From Tritrichomonas foetus (Eukaryota > Parabasalia > Tritrichomonadida > Tritrichomonadidae), in NCBI GenBank assembly GCA_001839685.1, contig MLAK01001046.1, positions 18,604-40,166 on the forward strand: a stretch of DNA of 21,563 nucleotides, written 5' to 3'. The notes beneath the pieces are model-generated. The model worked only from the letters and a program-made list of their open reading frames with translations, was not told the DNA's origin and made no database searches. The translations under genes were made by a program, and so were the position numbers. Shown piece by piece: positions 8,584 to 16,431 of the stretch. Each line of letters begins with the position of its first letter. Position 1 is the first letter of the stretch.

Positions 8584-11550
8584 ATGAATATTCCACCTGC
8601 CCTCAACGCCAATGGCCCAGGGCGTCCTAATAATCTGATACCACCGCCCCTTGGTGCCCGCTTAGGCGCAGGAATTCTGCCTCCCCTCGGAGCAGGAATT
8701 CCGCCGCCAATTCATGGCGTGAGGCCCGGAGCTGGCGCCCAAGTTGGCGCCATTCCCGGTGTTGGAACTACAAAAAGTGCTGGTCCAAACCTTGGATCAA
8801 GCATTGGCGCGCCACCAATGGTTGGTGCAGGAAGTCAAAATTTCCCACCGCGTGGTCCTCCGCAAGCTGGACCGGTTGGACTGACTCCAATTGGTGCTCC
8901 TCCAAATGTTGGATTGACATCATCAATTGGACCAGGTCCCACAATTGGGATTCATGCAAACGTTGGTGTCCATTCTTCACCAGGTGCGCCAATTGGTGCA
9001 GGAGCAAATATTGGTGCAGGCGCAAATATTGGTGCAGGCGCAAATATTGGTGCAGGCGCAAATGTTGGTGTTGGTGCAAATATTGGCGTAGGTGCAAATA
9101 TTGGCGTGGGATCTCAAATTAAATCTGGAAATGAATCACACTCGGTTTCAATTCCACCACCAGTTGTCCCTAGTTCTGCACAACAATCAACACCAACACC
9201 TGCACCAACTCCTGCGCCATCTCCTGCACCTGTTCCTGCAAAAATTGACACGCCTATTTCTGCACCTCCTCAAGCAGCTCCTGCTGTACAAAAAGCTCAA
9301 CAAGAGAAGCCTGCAACAACGGTTTTAGCATCACAAGTTGGAAAAATTGTGAATGAAGCGCCACCAGTCATAACAACAACTAAATTTAGTGGACAGACTC
9401 CATCACTGTCAGCAACAAGTGGAATATCAGATATTCCACAACTAAAACTTCAGCCATTCCCTGAACCAGAAGCAAAATCTGATAAATATATTGTTATTTC
9501 ACCCAATATGTCAATTAAAAATGCAATTGATACTGTTCCAGAAAACACAACAATCATTATAAAAGAAGGAAAATATTCTGAATGTTTAAGAATTACTAAG
9601 ACACTTCGTTTTATAGCAGATGGAAAAGTGTCATTACGTTCAGATGGATCAGGTGAAGTGATTCTTTCAAATGCTCCTTTTGTATCATTTGATGGCTTTT
9701 CAATCAAACAAAAGCTATCACGTGCAAGGGGTTCTGTTATGACTACTTCTGGCTCTTTACTTCTAAATAATTGTAAATTAGGAACAACATCTGCAATTAC
9801 AATCCAAGCAAAAGGTGAATCAATTGTTCGAATTAAAGGATGCCTTGTTTGTGGTGCAAATTGTTCTGCTTTAGTTTTAACTCAAAAAGCACAAATTGAG
9901 TGTGTAGAAACTAGCTTTGTTAATAGCAAAACAACAATTGTTAGCTTGAAAGGACAAACTTTATCAAACTTCAAACAATGCATTTTCGATCAATGCCCAA
10001 GAGGTGGAATAAACGTACTTGAATCTGCACAAGTTGTAATTGATTCATGTAAATTTATTGAATGTAGTGCTGAAATTGGATCTGATGGTGAAATTTGTCT
10101 AATTAAAGGAACAACAGTCGAAAATAATGCCGTAATTCGAATTGTTGGTCGATCAACTGCATCCCTTGTAAATAACCAAATTCGTGGAAGTACAGTTGAT
10201 TTAAGAGATAATTCATCGGTCAAATTATCGAATAATACATATAATAATGGGAAACTTCTTGTTTGGGGAAGTAGTTCAGCTGAATCTACTCGGGAATCAT
10301 TCTCTGGAACAATAGATGCTGCTATTGGTGTAACTGGTGATGCAAAACTTCGAATTAAGAACGCTAATATTGGAAATATCAGTGGATGTGGAATTGTTTC
10401 GTATGGAACATCAAGATTAGATGCAGAATCATGTAATTTTCGAGAAATTCAACAAACTGCTTGTTTATGCCATTCTGGTTGTGATGCAACTTTAACTGAT
10501 TGTGTTATTCAAGGCTGCAAAGAAGAAGCAATCATTGTAAATAATGCATCAAATACTGAATTCGTTCGAGTATCAATTAAAAATTGTAACAGCACATCAT
10601 GCGAAATAGCAGATTCAAACTATTGTACAATTAAAGATTGTAAATTTGAAAATAGTAAACGCTGTGGCCTTGTAATTGTGAATTCACGAGCAGAAATTGA
10701 AAACTCAACTATCTCGTCAAATGAATTCTCTGGAATTCATTTAAGCAATTCAAAACTTCATATTAAGGCTGGAGCCATCTCCCAAAATGTAAAAGGTGGA
10801 ATATTTTCATGCCAAAATTCAACAATTGAAATTGAATCAACTCAGTTTACTGGAAATGGATGGGCTGCAATTCATGTTGAAAATCATTCACAATTAACAT
10901 TAAATGGTTCAACATTCACATCAAATGCTTTAGCATTAAATATTGCTGGTCAGGGAACAATTGAAAATTGCAACTTTGTTCAGCAAAATCAATCAGCCGC
11001 TGTCCAAGTTACTGGAAATGTAAATATCAATGAATGTAACTTTAATGAGAATTCTATTGCCTGCACAATTTCTGATGGTGGAAATTGTCAAATCAATGAT
11101 TCTAAATTCACTCTTAGCGGTACACATATTGAAGATGTTCGTAGTTCAGACTGCACTTGCATAAATTGTGAATTTTCTAAAGCCAAAAATGAAGTGGGTA
11201 TTCATGTTGCTGAAAATTCACGTTTGACTTTAAGAGAATGTAATATTTCTAGCAGTAAACTTGCAGCTGTTTCCGCAGAAGCTGAAATTAATATGACTGG
11301 ATGTAAAATTGTGCAATCTGGAAGAATTGGTCTTCTTTGTGGAGATGGATCTAATGGAAGCGTGCATCAAAATGAGTTTGAATCCAATGGAGACTGCAGC
11401 GTTCAATGCATTGGTGGATCTGTTAAGATCATTGAAAACAAACTACTTAAAAATAACAAATTTGGAGTATTTATGTCAGCTAAATCATCGCCTGCCGTTG
11501 AAGGAAATATATTCGAGAAGAATAAACTGGCAAACATATGGAGAGAATAA
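8584..11550 (+). CDS. Cytosolic right-handed beta-helix (PbH1-type) protein with Gly/Ala/Pro-rich N-terminus
   Basis: 988 aa without signal peptide or membrane segment. Residues 1-180 are low-complexity Gly/Ala/Pro/Ile, starting with polyproline pieces (IPPPLGA) and including seven tandem hexapeptides around GAGANI (138-179). Residues 190-240 are Pro/Ala-rich (TPAP and SPAP repeats). From ~301 to the end the sequence is a long solenoid of ~22-26-residue rungs, each with short strands, an Asn turn and recurring C-x-F/I (NCKF, NCEF, ECNF). This is typical of parallel beta-helix repeats such as those of NosD, FBXO11 and SHCBP1. The block at 303-345 (AIDTVPENTTIIIKEGKY) is the usual capping start of that fold. 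No F-box is visible, and I cannot point to catalytic residues of a lyase, so a binding role is as likely as an enzyme. The stop overlaps TAAA, the trichomonad-type polyadenylation signal. Confidence 0.85.
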   Translation: MNIPPALNANGPGRPNNLIPPPLGARLGAGILPPLGAGIPPPIHGVRPGAGAQVGAIPGVGTTKSAGPNLGSSIGAPPMVGAGSQNFPPRGPPQAGPVGLTPIGAPPNVGLTSSIGPGPTIGIHANVGVHSSPGAPIGAGANIGAGANIGAGANIGAGANVGVGANIGVGANIGVGSQIKSGNESHSVSIPPPVVPSSAQQSTPTPAPTPAPSPAPVPAKIDTPISAPPQAAPAVQKAQQEKPATTVLASQVGKIVNEAPPVITTTKFSGQTPSLSATSGISDIPQLKLQPFPEPEAKSDKYIVISPNMSIKNAIDTVPENTTIIIKEGKYSECLRITKTLRFIADGKVSLRSDGSGEVILSNAPFVSFDGFSIKQKLSRARGSVMTTSGSLLLNNCKLGTTSAITIQAKGESIVRIKGCLVCGANCSALVLTQKAQIECVETSFVNSKTTIVSLKGQTLSNFKQCIFDQCPRGGINVLESAQVVIDSCKFIECSAEIGSDGEICLIKGTTVENNAVIRIVGRSTASLVNNQIRGSTVDLRDNSSVKLSNNTYNNGKLLVWGSSSAESTRESFSGTIDAAIGVTGDAKLRIKNANIGNISGCGIVSYGTSRLDAESCNFREIQQTACLCHSGCDATLTDCVIQGCKEEAIIVNNASNTEFVRVSIKNCNSTSCEIADSNYCTIKDCKFENSKRCGLVIVNSRAEIENSTISSNEFSGIHLSNSKLHIKAGAISQNVKGGIFSCQNSTIEIESTQFTGNGWAAIHVENHSQLTLNGSTFTSNALALNIAGQGTIENCNFVQQNQSAAVQVTGNVNINECNFNENSIACTISDGGNCQINDSKFTLSGTHIEDVRSSDCTCINCEFSKAKNEVGIHVAENSRLTLRECNISSSKLAAVSAEAEINMTGCKIVQSGRIGLLCGDGSNGSVHQNEFESNGDCSVQCIGGSVKIIENKLLKNNKFGVFMSAKSSPAVEGNIFEKNKLANIWRE
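8995..9120 (+). repeat. Seven 18-nt tandem repeats inside the beta-helix gene
   Basis: Units of 18 nt based on GGTGCAGGCGCAAATATT follow one another seven times, encoding GAGANI, GAGANI, GAGANI, GAGANV, GVGANI, GVGANI and GVGSQI. Copies 2 and 3 are identical and the later ones diverge. The pattern suggests recent slippage or unequal crossing-over, with copy number likely variable among strains. Confidence 0.9.
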
Positions 11551-11822
11551 AAATTCCATTAATTATCTTTTGTTTTATCTGTTAGTTCATTTTTAATTAT
11601 GATGTAATTCCTTTCAAATATTTCTGATTCATATTGGGGAAGGTATTTTCTGATTCAATTCCCAAAGGGGTGTCATTCAGGATCTTAAATAAATGAGGTG
11701 ATTTCCATAAAGTCTACCAGATGAAGGATATCGAACAGAAATGATAAATATGAAAGAAAAAACAAAGTCATATAACTTATAAAAAAGAAATAATAATGAA
11801 CTAATTAGAAAGAAAGAATTAT

Positions 11823-11886
11823 AATGAATAAAATAAAGAATGAATAAAATAAAGAATGAATAAAATAAAGAATGAATAAAATAAAC
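11823..11886. repeat. Four 16-nt tandem repeats
   Basis: The unit AATGAATAAAATAAAG is repeated four times, the last copy ending in C instead of G. It is a minisatellite in noncoding DNA. Confidence 0.9.
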
Positions 11887-11970
11887 AAACAAAAGAAGTT
11901 TAATATCTAAAAATATATATTTTTGCAAAAAAAACAAAAAACACAAAAACAATCATTCTTGGTGAAAAAT

Positions 11971-11971
<1 letters not shown>

Positions 11972-12002
<31 letters not shown>
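11972..12002. repeat. TA-rich microsatellite
   Basis: About nine uninterrupted TA dinucleotides are followed by CATATACATATA. It lies just downstream of the glycosyltransferase stop codon on the minus strand. Confidence 0.9.
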
Positions 12003-12009
12003 AAACAGA

Positions 12010-13248
12010 TTAAAAATATGAAACCTTCGAATTCAGAACCTGTTGTGTAAACCATGATGGTGCTGCATTGCTTCTTATCTGGTTCGATGTGTGATACAAT
12101 AAAAATGGTACAAAGAAAGGCACAAAATAAATCATTGCACGCTTAAATGCGGGTGATGAAATGATTGGATCGAATCCCACAAATAATGCGAAGACGTAAC
12201 CAGGAATTGCATATCTAAAAATGTCAAGATGGAAAAGCAAAGATACATATATTGTATAAACTGTCGAAAAGATAGCAAAAGGAACAGATACAAAATATAG
12301 TAAAACTGTACCAATAAAGAATGGAATATATAAAGAAAGTGTAGAATTCAAATAAACTATATTACTTGCACCACCTTTAAATTGTCCAAATATTTCATGG
12401 AATGGAGGAAATTTGATTAATCCTTGATGTCCTTGATTGAAATGAAGGTAGGCCAAATAGTCATTGAATTTCAAATGATGCAAAAGCAAAAGTGAAGCTG
12501 GCGCCAAAATGCATGTTGAAACAGAAATCGCTCGAAGGATATCAAATCGAAATAGATAACAAAGTCCAATTGTTCCAAATATTGCCAGTCCTTCAATTCT
12601 GGTGATGCAAGCTCCAGAAATCGACAAACATAATGGAACCATTTGATTTGTCTTAAAGAAAATGAACGCTAAACAAACGAACAGAAGAAAAAGTGGCTCG
12701 CTTGCCCCAACTGTATGATAGATAGAAAGTCGAAGTGGAAAAATTGTTAATAACGTTGATACAAACGCAGGGTCATTCGAGCAGTTGTAAATGATTAACA
12801 AACGTCTGAATACGTAAGTAAGCAAGCACGAGATAATAAGAATGGCTGCATGTGCACCAAGTGCAAAATTATTGAGAAATAACGTACTGGCTAATCTGAT
12901 AGCGAGCGGAAAGCCGGGAAGGTGGCAAGCGAAATACGACGGTGGATATTTGAAGTAGATTGTCCAGAGATTGTCGGGTGGAACGTTGTAGAGGCACATT
13001 GAAGCATAGATATAATTCGGTCCGTCCCAGTAAGAAATGACGCTGTAGAAATTCGAAAGCGAAAATGAGGAAATCCATGAAATGACGATCATGGCGGTCA
13101 TTAAGAAAATATTAATGAGATCATGACGATCCAATTTCCAAAAATTCTGTGGAAGTGTTTGGGTCGGGGCGAGATTTGGGAATATTTTTTCGAAGAATTT
13201 TGGTGGTTTTTCTTTTTCTCCGTCGGAGTTTTGGTGATTCAGAAGCAT
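12010..13248 (-). CDS. Polytopic GT-C glycosyltransferase, PIG-V-like
   Basis: 412-aa integral membrane protein with about ten hydrophobic spans, probably in the endoplasmic reticulum. After a cytosolic N-terminus and first span (about 46-64) comes SYWDGPNYIYAS. This is a WD motif at the lumenal start of the first loop, the usual catalytic-acid position of GT-C enzymes that use dolichol-phosphate sugars. Further family-like pieces are HLPGFPLAIRL, the span with GASEPLFLLF, CITRIEGLAIF and RYAIPGY near the C-terminus. The combination resembles the PIG-V/mannosyltransferase-2 family, which adds the second mannose to GPI precursors, but bacterial-type GT-C relatives share it. Donor and acceptor are therefore inferred only. 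The ATG at 13248 is the first in frame; the six codons before it begin with TTG, and a stop lies just upstream. The gene diverges from the coiled-coil gene. Confidence 0.65.
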   Translation of the reverse strand: MLLNHQNSDGEKEKPPKFFEKIFPNLAPTQTLPQNFWKLDRHDLINIFLMTAMIVISWISSFSLSNFYSVISYWDGPNYIYASMCLYNVPPDNLWTIYFKYPPSYFACHLPGFPLAIRLASTLFLNNFALGAHAAILIISCLLTYVFRRLLIIYNCSNDPAFVSTLLTIFPLRLSIYHTVGASEPLFLLFVCLAFIFFKTNQMVPLCLSISGACITRIEGLAIFGTIGLCYLFRFDILRAISVSTCILAPASLLLLHHLKFNDYLAYLHFNQGHQGLIKFPPFHEIFGQFKGGASNIVYLNSTLSLYIPFFIGTVLLYFVSVPFAIFSTVYTIYVSLLFHLDIFRYAIPGYVFALFVGFDPIISSPAFKRAMIYFVPFFVPFLLYHTSNQIRSNAAPSWFTQQVLNSKVSYF

Positions 13249-13688
13249 TTGCGAAACTCCTTTCAATTTTCAACTTTTTCATCAATCATTTCATTTGATG
13301 AGAGGACGTTTATTTTAGGTGAAATTTCTTTGGTCAGATATCGATCGCCAAATACTTTTCGAAACTTTCGTTCGTATTTTTAGTTCCTCTAGAATATATT
13401 CATGAATATACATCTTCTTGCCTTTTCATATGTTTTCTTTGTTCTAATTAAACTTGGTGAGATCTATCTGATGATACCGAGGAACAAATCCACTTTTTCA
13501 GTCGATAATTGATCGCTTACGTTTACCATACAACCATATAAGATTAGAAAAAGTTATCTATCTTCAAATATCGAACACACTATGTCAAAAAAACTGTTTA
13601 GAAATATCATTTTGAATTGAAGTCTGAACAAAAATCCATTGAAATTTCTCATTTTTGATTTTCACAAATTTAATTGAAAAAAGCATCA
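13249..13688. promoter_or_regulatory. Divergent promoter region with putative Inr for the coiled-coil gene
   Basis: 440-nt spacer between two divergent starts. On the plus strand TCACA at 13662-13666 (A at 13664) fits the TCAYW initiator, 25 nt before the ATG at 13689; TCATT at 13649-13653 is an alternative. TCA also abuts the ATG directly (13686-13688). No matching motif stands near the minus-strand start at 13248. Confidence 0.4.
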
Positions 13689-14033
13689 ATGGCAGCCGTT
13701 GAGACACAGCGTCCAGATATCCAACAACTCCGTGCTGAAGTCGAAAAGGTTATGCAATCAGTACGCGAATTCGATGAACAAATTGAACAAAGAAATCAAG
13801 AGCGTTTATTGCTTGTCGAGCAACTTCGCGATCTTCTTCCAGCTGAACAATTCGAGCGCTTCGAGAAGATCATCAACAAAACGGTCGAAGCAGTCCGACC
13901 AGCCCCAGACCCGCAGTACCTTCCTGCCCTCGAAATCGATGAACAGAATCCACTTGAGAGCCTTCGCCGCATCCGTTGCCAGATTGCTCAAGAAGTGTGC
14001 GAGGTCATGGGTGTGGAGCCACCACGTGTCTAA
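13689..14033 (+). CDS. Small coiled-coil protein of unknown function
   Basis: 114-aa, highly charged protein that I do not recognise. Residues about 10-50 form one long amphipathic helix with heptad-like Leu/Val spacing and many Glu, Gln and Arg, a probable coiled coil. A second helix follows (53-70), then a Pro-rich linker (71-80, PAPDPQYLPA) and a C-terminal helix (88-107) ending in VEPPRV. There is no signal peptide or membrane span. The ATG at 13689 is used rather than an upstream in-frame TTG. Its codons are strikingly more G/C-ending than those of most neighbours, which in trichomonads usually goes with strong expression. A subunit of a cytoskeletal or other abundant complex is possible but not shown. 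Confidence 0.85.
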   Translation: MAAVETQRPDIQQLRAEVEKVMQSVREFDEQIEQRNQERLLLVEQLRDLLPAEQFERFEKIINKTVEAVRPAPDPQYLPALEIDEQNPLESLRRIRCQIAQEVCEVMGVEPPRV

Positions 14034-14600
14034 GAAATTTTCTTCCCGAATAAATTATTTTTTTCATTGATTTTGAATTTTTTATTTATTAATTCACATA
14101 ATGCGGAATGTATTGAATTTTAGTGATTGAAACGATGAGAATGCCAAAAGATCAAAGAAATTCACCAAATATTTAATGATAAGCTTTTTGACACTTCAAA
14201 TGTGTAAATGTGATGTGACTTTGAAGTTCTCTTCGACTCATTCAGAATTCAGTTCATTGGCTGCACCTCCTCCAATTCGAAGTTCCCTCGATAACAAGCA
14301 AATGTCACATTACACGTCAGATTTTTCCCACTTTAGAAGTGGAATTGTCATAAAAAAACATCAAACGCATTTTTCTCCAAATGTTAGCCATGTCTAAACC
14401 AACATCATTTTGGAAAAAAATCAAAACTTGAGCCAAGAACGAAAGTCCATCAGGAGACTTTAATTTAAATTCATTTTATGTCCATATTCTTAAGAAAAAA
14501 AAGAAAAAGTTCAAAACTTGATATCAAAAATAGAAAAATCTAGTTTGAGATGGAAAGAGTTCTATTTATTTACAGAGTTTTCAATACAGTCTAGCAAAAA
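14034..14600. other. Convergent spacer with an imperfect inverted repeat and a doubtful 73-codon frame
   Basis: This 567-nt spacer lies between two converging genes. A 73-codon ATG frame at 14176-14397 (plus) has some Ser/Pro-rich, coding-looking composition but no domain, no initiator motif at a good distance and no similarity I know. I do not call it a gene. GTGTAAATGTGA (14202-14213) pairs with TCACATTACAC (14305-14315) except for one bulged base, and a 6-bp hairpin CCACTT/AAGTGG lies near 14328-14342. The middle is less AT-rich than the flanks. Confidence 0.5.
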
Positions 14601-15106
14601 TTAATAATCTTCTTCTTCTAAATTTTGATCTTCCGCATAAATGAGAAACTGGTCTGAATACAATGCCTGCGTCACTTCAGCAGTGGCCGTGTCAATGACT
14701 TCCTGGGGAACTTTGATCATGCCTGGGAGGTTGGAATAAATGTTTCTCTGCGATTCAGGCGGCAGCATAAAGCAGGAGAACCCAAATTGCTCTGAAACAA
14801 GATTACTTAAGATTTGTGATATGAAATACCAATTTGCTGCCTTTGCGATATTTCTGTTCGAATTGATGAAAGATTCAAAAAAATCTTTGATCTCTTTTGG
14901 GAGAATATCTGGAGTTAGAATGGAAAAATACATTTATGTTCGATGTCGTGGATGATTTGGGCGCCTGTAAGTGCATTGGGATATAAAAAAGATACTTGTT
15001 CCTTGAGGGATTGTGGATTCTTTTCTGTTTCGGAAACTAGAATCATATCAGGGTCAGAGAAAATATGAAATCCAACTGGAGATTGAAGAACTAAATAAGA
15101 AGACAT
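14601..15106 (-). CDS. Two-exon gene of unknown function with a 23-nt intron
   Basis: Exon 1 runs 15106-14932 and exon 2 runs 14908-14601. Joining them gives 483 nt, a clean 160-aa protein with a stop. Unspliced, the first frame hits a stop five codons past the junction, while the second half lies in another frame. The join falls after the first base of a Tyr codon (phase 1) and gives HKY-ILPKE. The N-terminal half is mixed strand/helix (SSYLVLQSPVGFHIFSDPD); the C-terminal half is mainly helical (EIKDFFESF, NWYFISQILSNLV) with an acidic end (EDQNLEEEDY). There is no signal peptide or membrane span. I do not recognise the family. The ATG at 15106 is the first in frame; TCATAA about 40 nt upstream could be an initiator. 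The alternative reading is two separate small frames or a frameshift mutation, less likely because both splice motifs are present exactly where needed. Confidence 0.7.
14909..14931 (-). other. Putative 23-nt spliceosomal intron
   Basis: On the minus strand the intron begins GTATTT and ends CTAACTCCAG. Trichomonad introns are known for a GTATGT-type 5' site and a branch point fused to the 3' site (ACTAACACACAG). This one matches with small changes: GTATTT at the 5' end and CTAAC followed by TCCAG. The likely branch A (14915) is 16 nt from the 5' G and 6 nt from the 3' G. Removing exactly these 23 nt restores one continuous frame. Confidence 0.7.
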
Positions 15107-15490
15107 TTGGCCATGTCATGCTCGATGAAAAATAACGTTATGAAGCCAAATAAATATTCAAAAAAAAATACTCATAAAAAGTGGAACCATTGAACGATGT
15201 GATCGATAATCTCGATCCGCAGATGATGAGAATTACCTGATTGAGAGCTCTTCCTTCAGTAATTTACATGTATGACTCCTATTATCAAGAGTCTATGTCT
15301 CAAAATTATCTGATACCTTGGCATATGCCGGATAAACAGTGAAACAATACCAATCTCAATTGACTTTCCATTTCAATTGGATAAAATTGACAAAAATTAT
15401 TTCAATTTTCAATATAAGATGAAGTGAAGATGAATGAAAGGAAAAAAATTGGAAAAATAGATTCGAAAATATCAGAAACGTATTAGAAAT
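15107..15490. other. Spacer between two minus-strand genes
   Basis: This 384-nt spacer holds the 3' end of the zinc-knuckle gene and the promoter of the two-exon gene. A patch at 15181-15240 is less AT-rich and has short open stretches on both strands but no start, stop and domain that would make a gene. Nothing else recognised. Confidence 0.5.
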
Positions 15491-16189
15491 TTACTTCTCT
15501 TCCTCCTTTTGGAGTGGTTTTCCGCAAACTGGGCAGTTTGGATTTCCTGGGATTTCCTGGCAGCCGACGATTTCGCAACGTGTTGGTTGCTTCTTACCAC
15601 AGATGTGGCAGTGGCCATCGTAGTTGAATGGATGGAGACCATCATACCTGCAGCGTGGGGCGCCGCAAATTGAGCAACGGCCGTCATCAGCATAAACGTG
15701 TACGTATGCGCATCCTGGAACATCGCAGGCGCGTGGGCACTTTCCGTTGTTGCACTTTGTGCAAACACCCTTTGTTGTGAAGGTGTGGGAACGTGGGCCA
15801 ACGCAATCCTTGAATCTTTCAACTTCATCACGGGCTGCGATGAGTTCTCTGACAAGTGAGAGATCGAGTGTTGTTCCATCGCCCATTGATATGTTTCTCA
15901 TTTGCATGAGGGCCTCTGTTGAGACGTTGTGGAAGTTTGTCTTTTCAATGAGGCGAATGGCAGCATATTCGTGGTATGGTACTGCGTTGACGAAGAGGCT
16001 GCAGTTCTGATCAGGGGTGATCTTACCCATGCCTTTGTCAAGGATGCGGAGGAGAACATCAAATGGGAGTGAAGGAAGGCGTTGGTTCTTCAGGTAGTTC
16101 TCGAAGTTGTTAGCGATTGTTGTTTCAGCTTCTGCTGTTGGTTGCTTGTTCTGAACAGCTTGTAGAAGTCCGTCAATTACTGCGTCCAT
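15491..16189 (-). CDS. Cys-rich zinc-knuckle protein with helical N-terminus
   Basis: 232 aa. Residues 1-130 are helical; the part around LPSLPFDVLLRILDKG (38-53) followed by two more helices recalls the BACK-like helices found after BTB domains, but no BTB is present and the likeness is weak. Residues 140-225 contain four CxxC knuckles (C143/C146, C172/C175, C194/C197, C219/C222) spaced 22-29 residues. Between them are further Cys (151, 155, 160, 180, 205, 210) and His, and each knuckle is set in a similar G-x-C-x-x-C-G context. Several structural zinc sites are likely. No known RING or LIM order fits cleanly. The tail is KEEEK. The ATG at 16189 is preferred to an upstream non-ATG extension because TCATT stands 8 nt before it, a typical trichomonad leader. 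The stop overlaps TAAA. G/C-ending codons suggest strong expression. Function unknown. Confidence 0.8.
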   Translation of the reverse strand: MDAVIDGLLQAVQNKQPTAEAETTIANNFENYLKNQRLPSLPFDVLLRILDKGMGKITPDQNCSLFVNAVPYHEYAAIRLIEKTNFHNVSTEALMQMRNISMGDGTTLDLSLVRELIAARDEVERFKDCVGPRSHTFTTKGVCTKCNNGKCPRACDVPGCAYVHVYADDGRCSICGAPRCRYDGLHPFNYDGHCHICGKKQPTRCEIVGCQEIPGNPNCPVCGKPLQKEEEK

Positions 16190-16194
16190 CAAAA

Positions 16195-16199
16195 AATGA
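16195..16199 (-). promoter_or_regulatory. Putative initiator (Inr) of the zinc-knuckle gene
   Basis: On the minus strand TCATT with its A at 16197 fits TCA(+1)YW and would give an 8-nt leader before the ATG at 16189. This is the best-placed initiator in the window and decides the start codon choice. Confidence 0.55.
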
Positions 16200-16377
16200 A
16201 GTGAACATTTATGGTGATGTGAAAAAGTAAAAAGCTTGAGAAATGAAATGTATGGAGTTATTGAATTATATAATTGTTTTTCTACAATTGTCAAATTTCA
16301 ATTGTATTTTTCTTTGAATGAAAATCTTGCTTCGTATCAAAAAGTCAGGAAGAATTGTTTTTATTGTTTTCAATTGT

Positions 16378-16431
16378 TTTTGAATGGATGAAGTGATTTT
16401 CAAAGCGCTTTTGAATGGATGAAGTGATTTT
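16378..16431. repeat. 23-bp direct repeat, period 31, upstream of the zinc-knuckle gene
   Basis: TTTTGAATGGATGAAGTGATTTT occurs identically at 16378-16400 and 16409-16431. The two copies lie about 180-240 nt upstream of the putative transcription start. They could be a recent duplication or paired binding sites. Confidence 0.9.

Larger units (their letters stand above)
11551..12009. other. Convergent spacer with microsatellites
   Basis: This 459-nt spacer lies between the converging beta-helix and glycosyltransferase genes. It contains a 16-nt tandem repeat and a TA microsatellite, listed separately, in purine-rich AT sequence. The 91-codon minus-strand frame here (11677-11952) is only the translation of these repeats (Phe/Tyr/Leu runs) and is not a gene. 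Confidence 0.7.

Noticed and set aside
8768..9328. Leu/His/Gln-rich frames on both strands within the beta-helix gene
   Set aside because: They are other-frame shadows of the Gly/Ala/Pro repeats and the Pro/Ala tract.
14176..14397. 73-codon plus-strand ATG frame
   Set aside because: Some coding-like composition but no supporting motif; kept only as a note in the spacer entry.
15472..15879. 135-codon minus-strand frame overlapping the zinc-knuckle gene
   Set aside because: Another-frame shadow; the zinc-knuckle frame has conserved Cys spacing and a proper initiator and stop.
16190..16294. 35-residue N-terminal extension of the zinc-knuckle protein
   Set aside because: It would start at a non-ATG codon and run through the putative transcription start at 16197.
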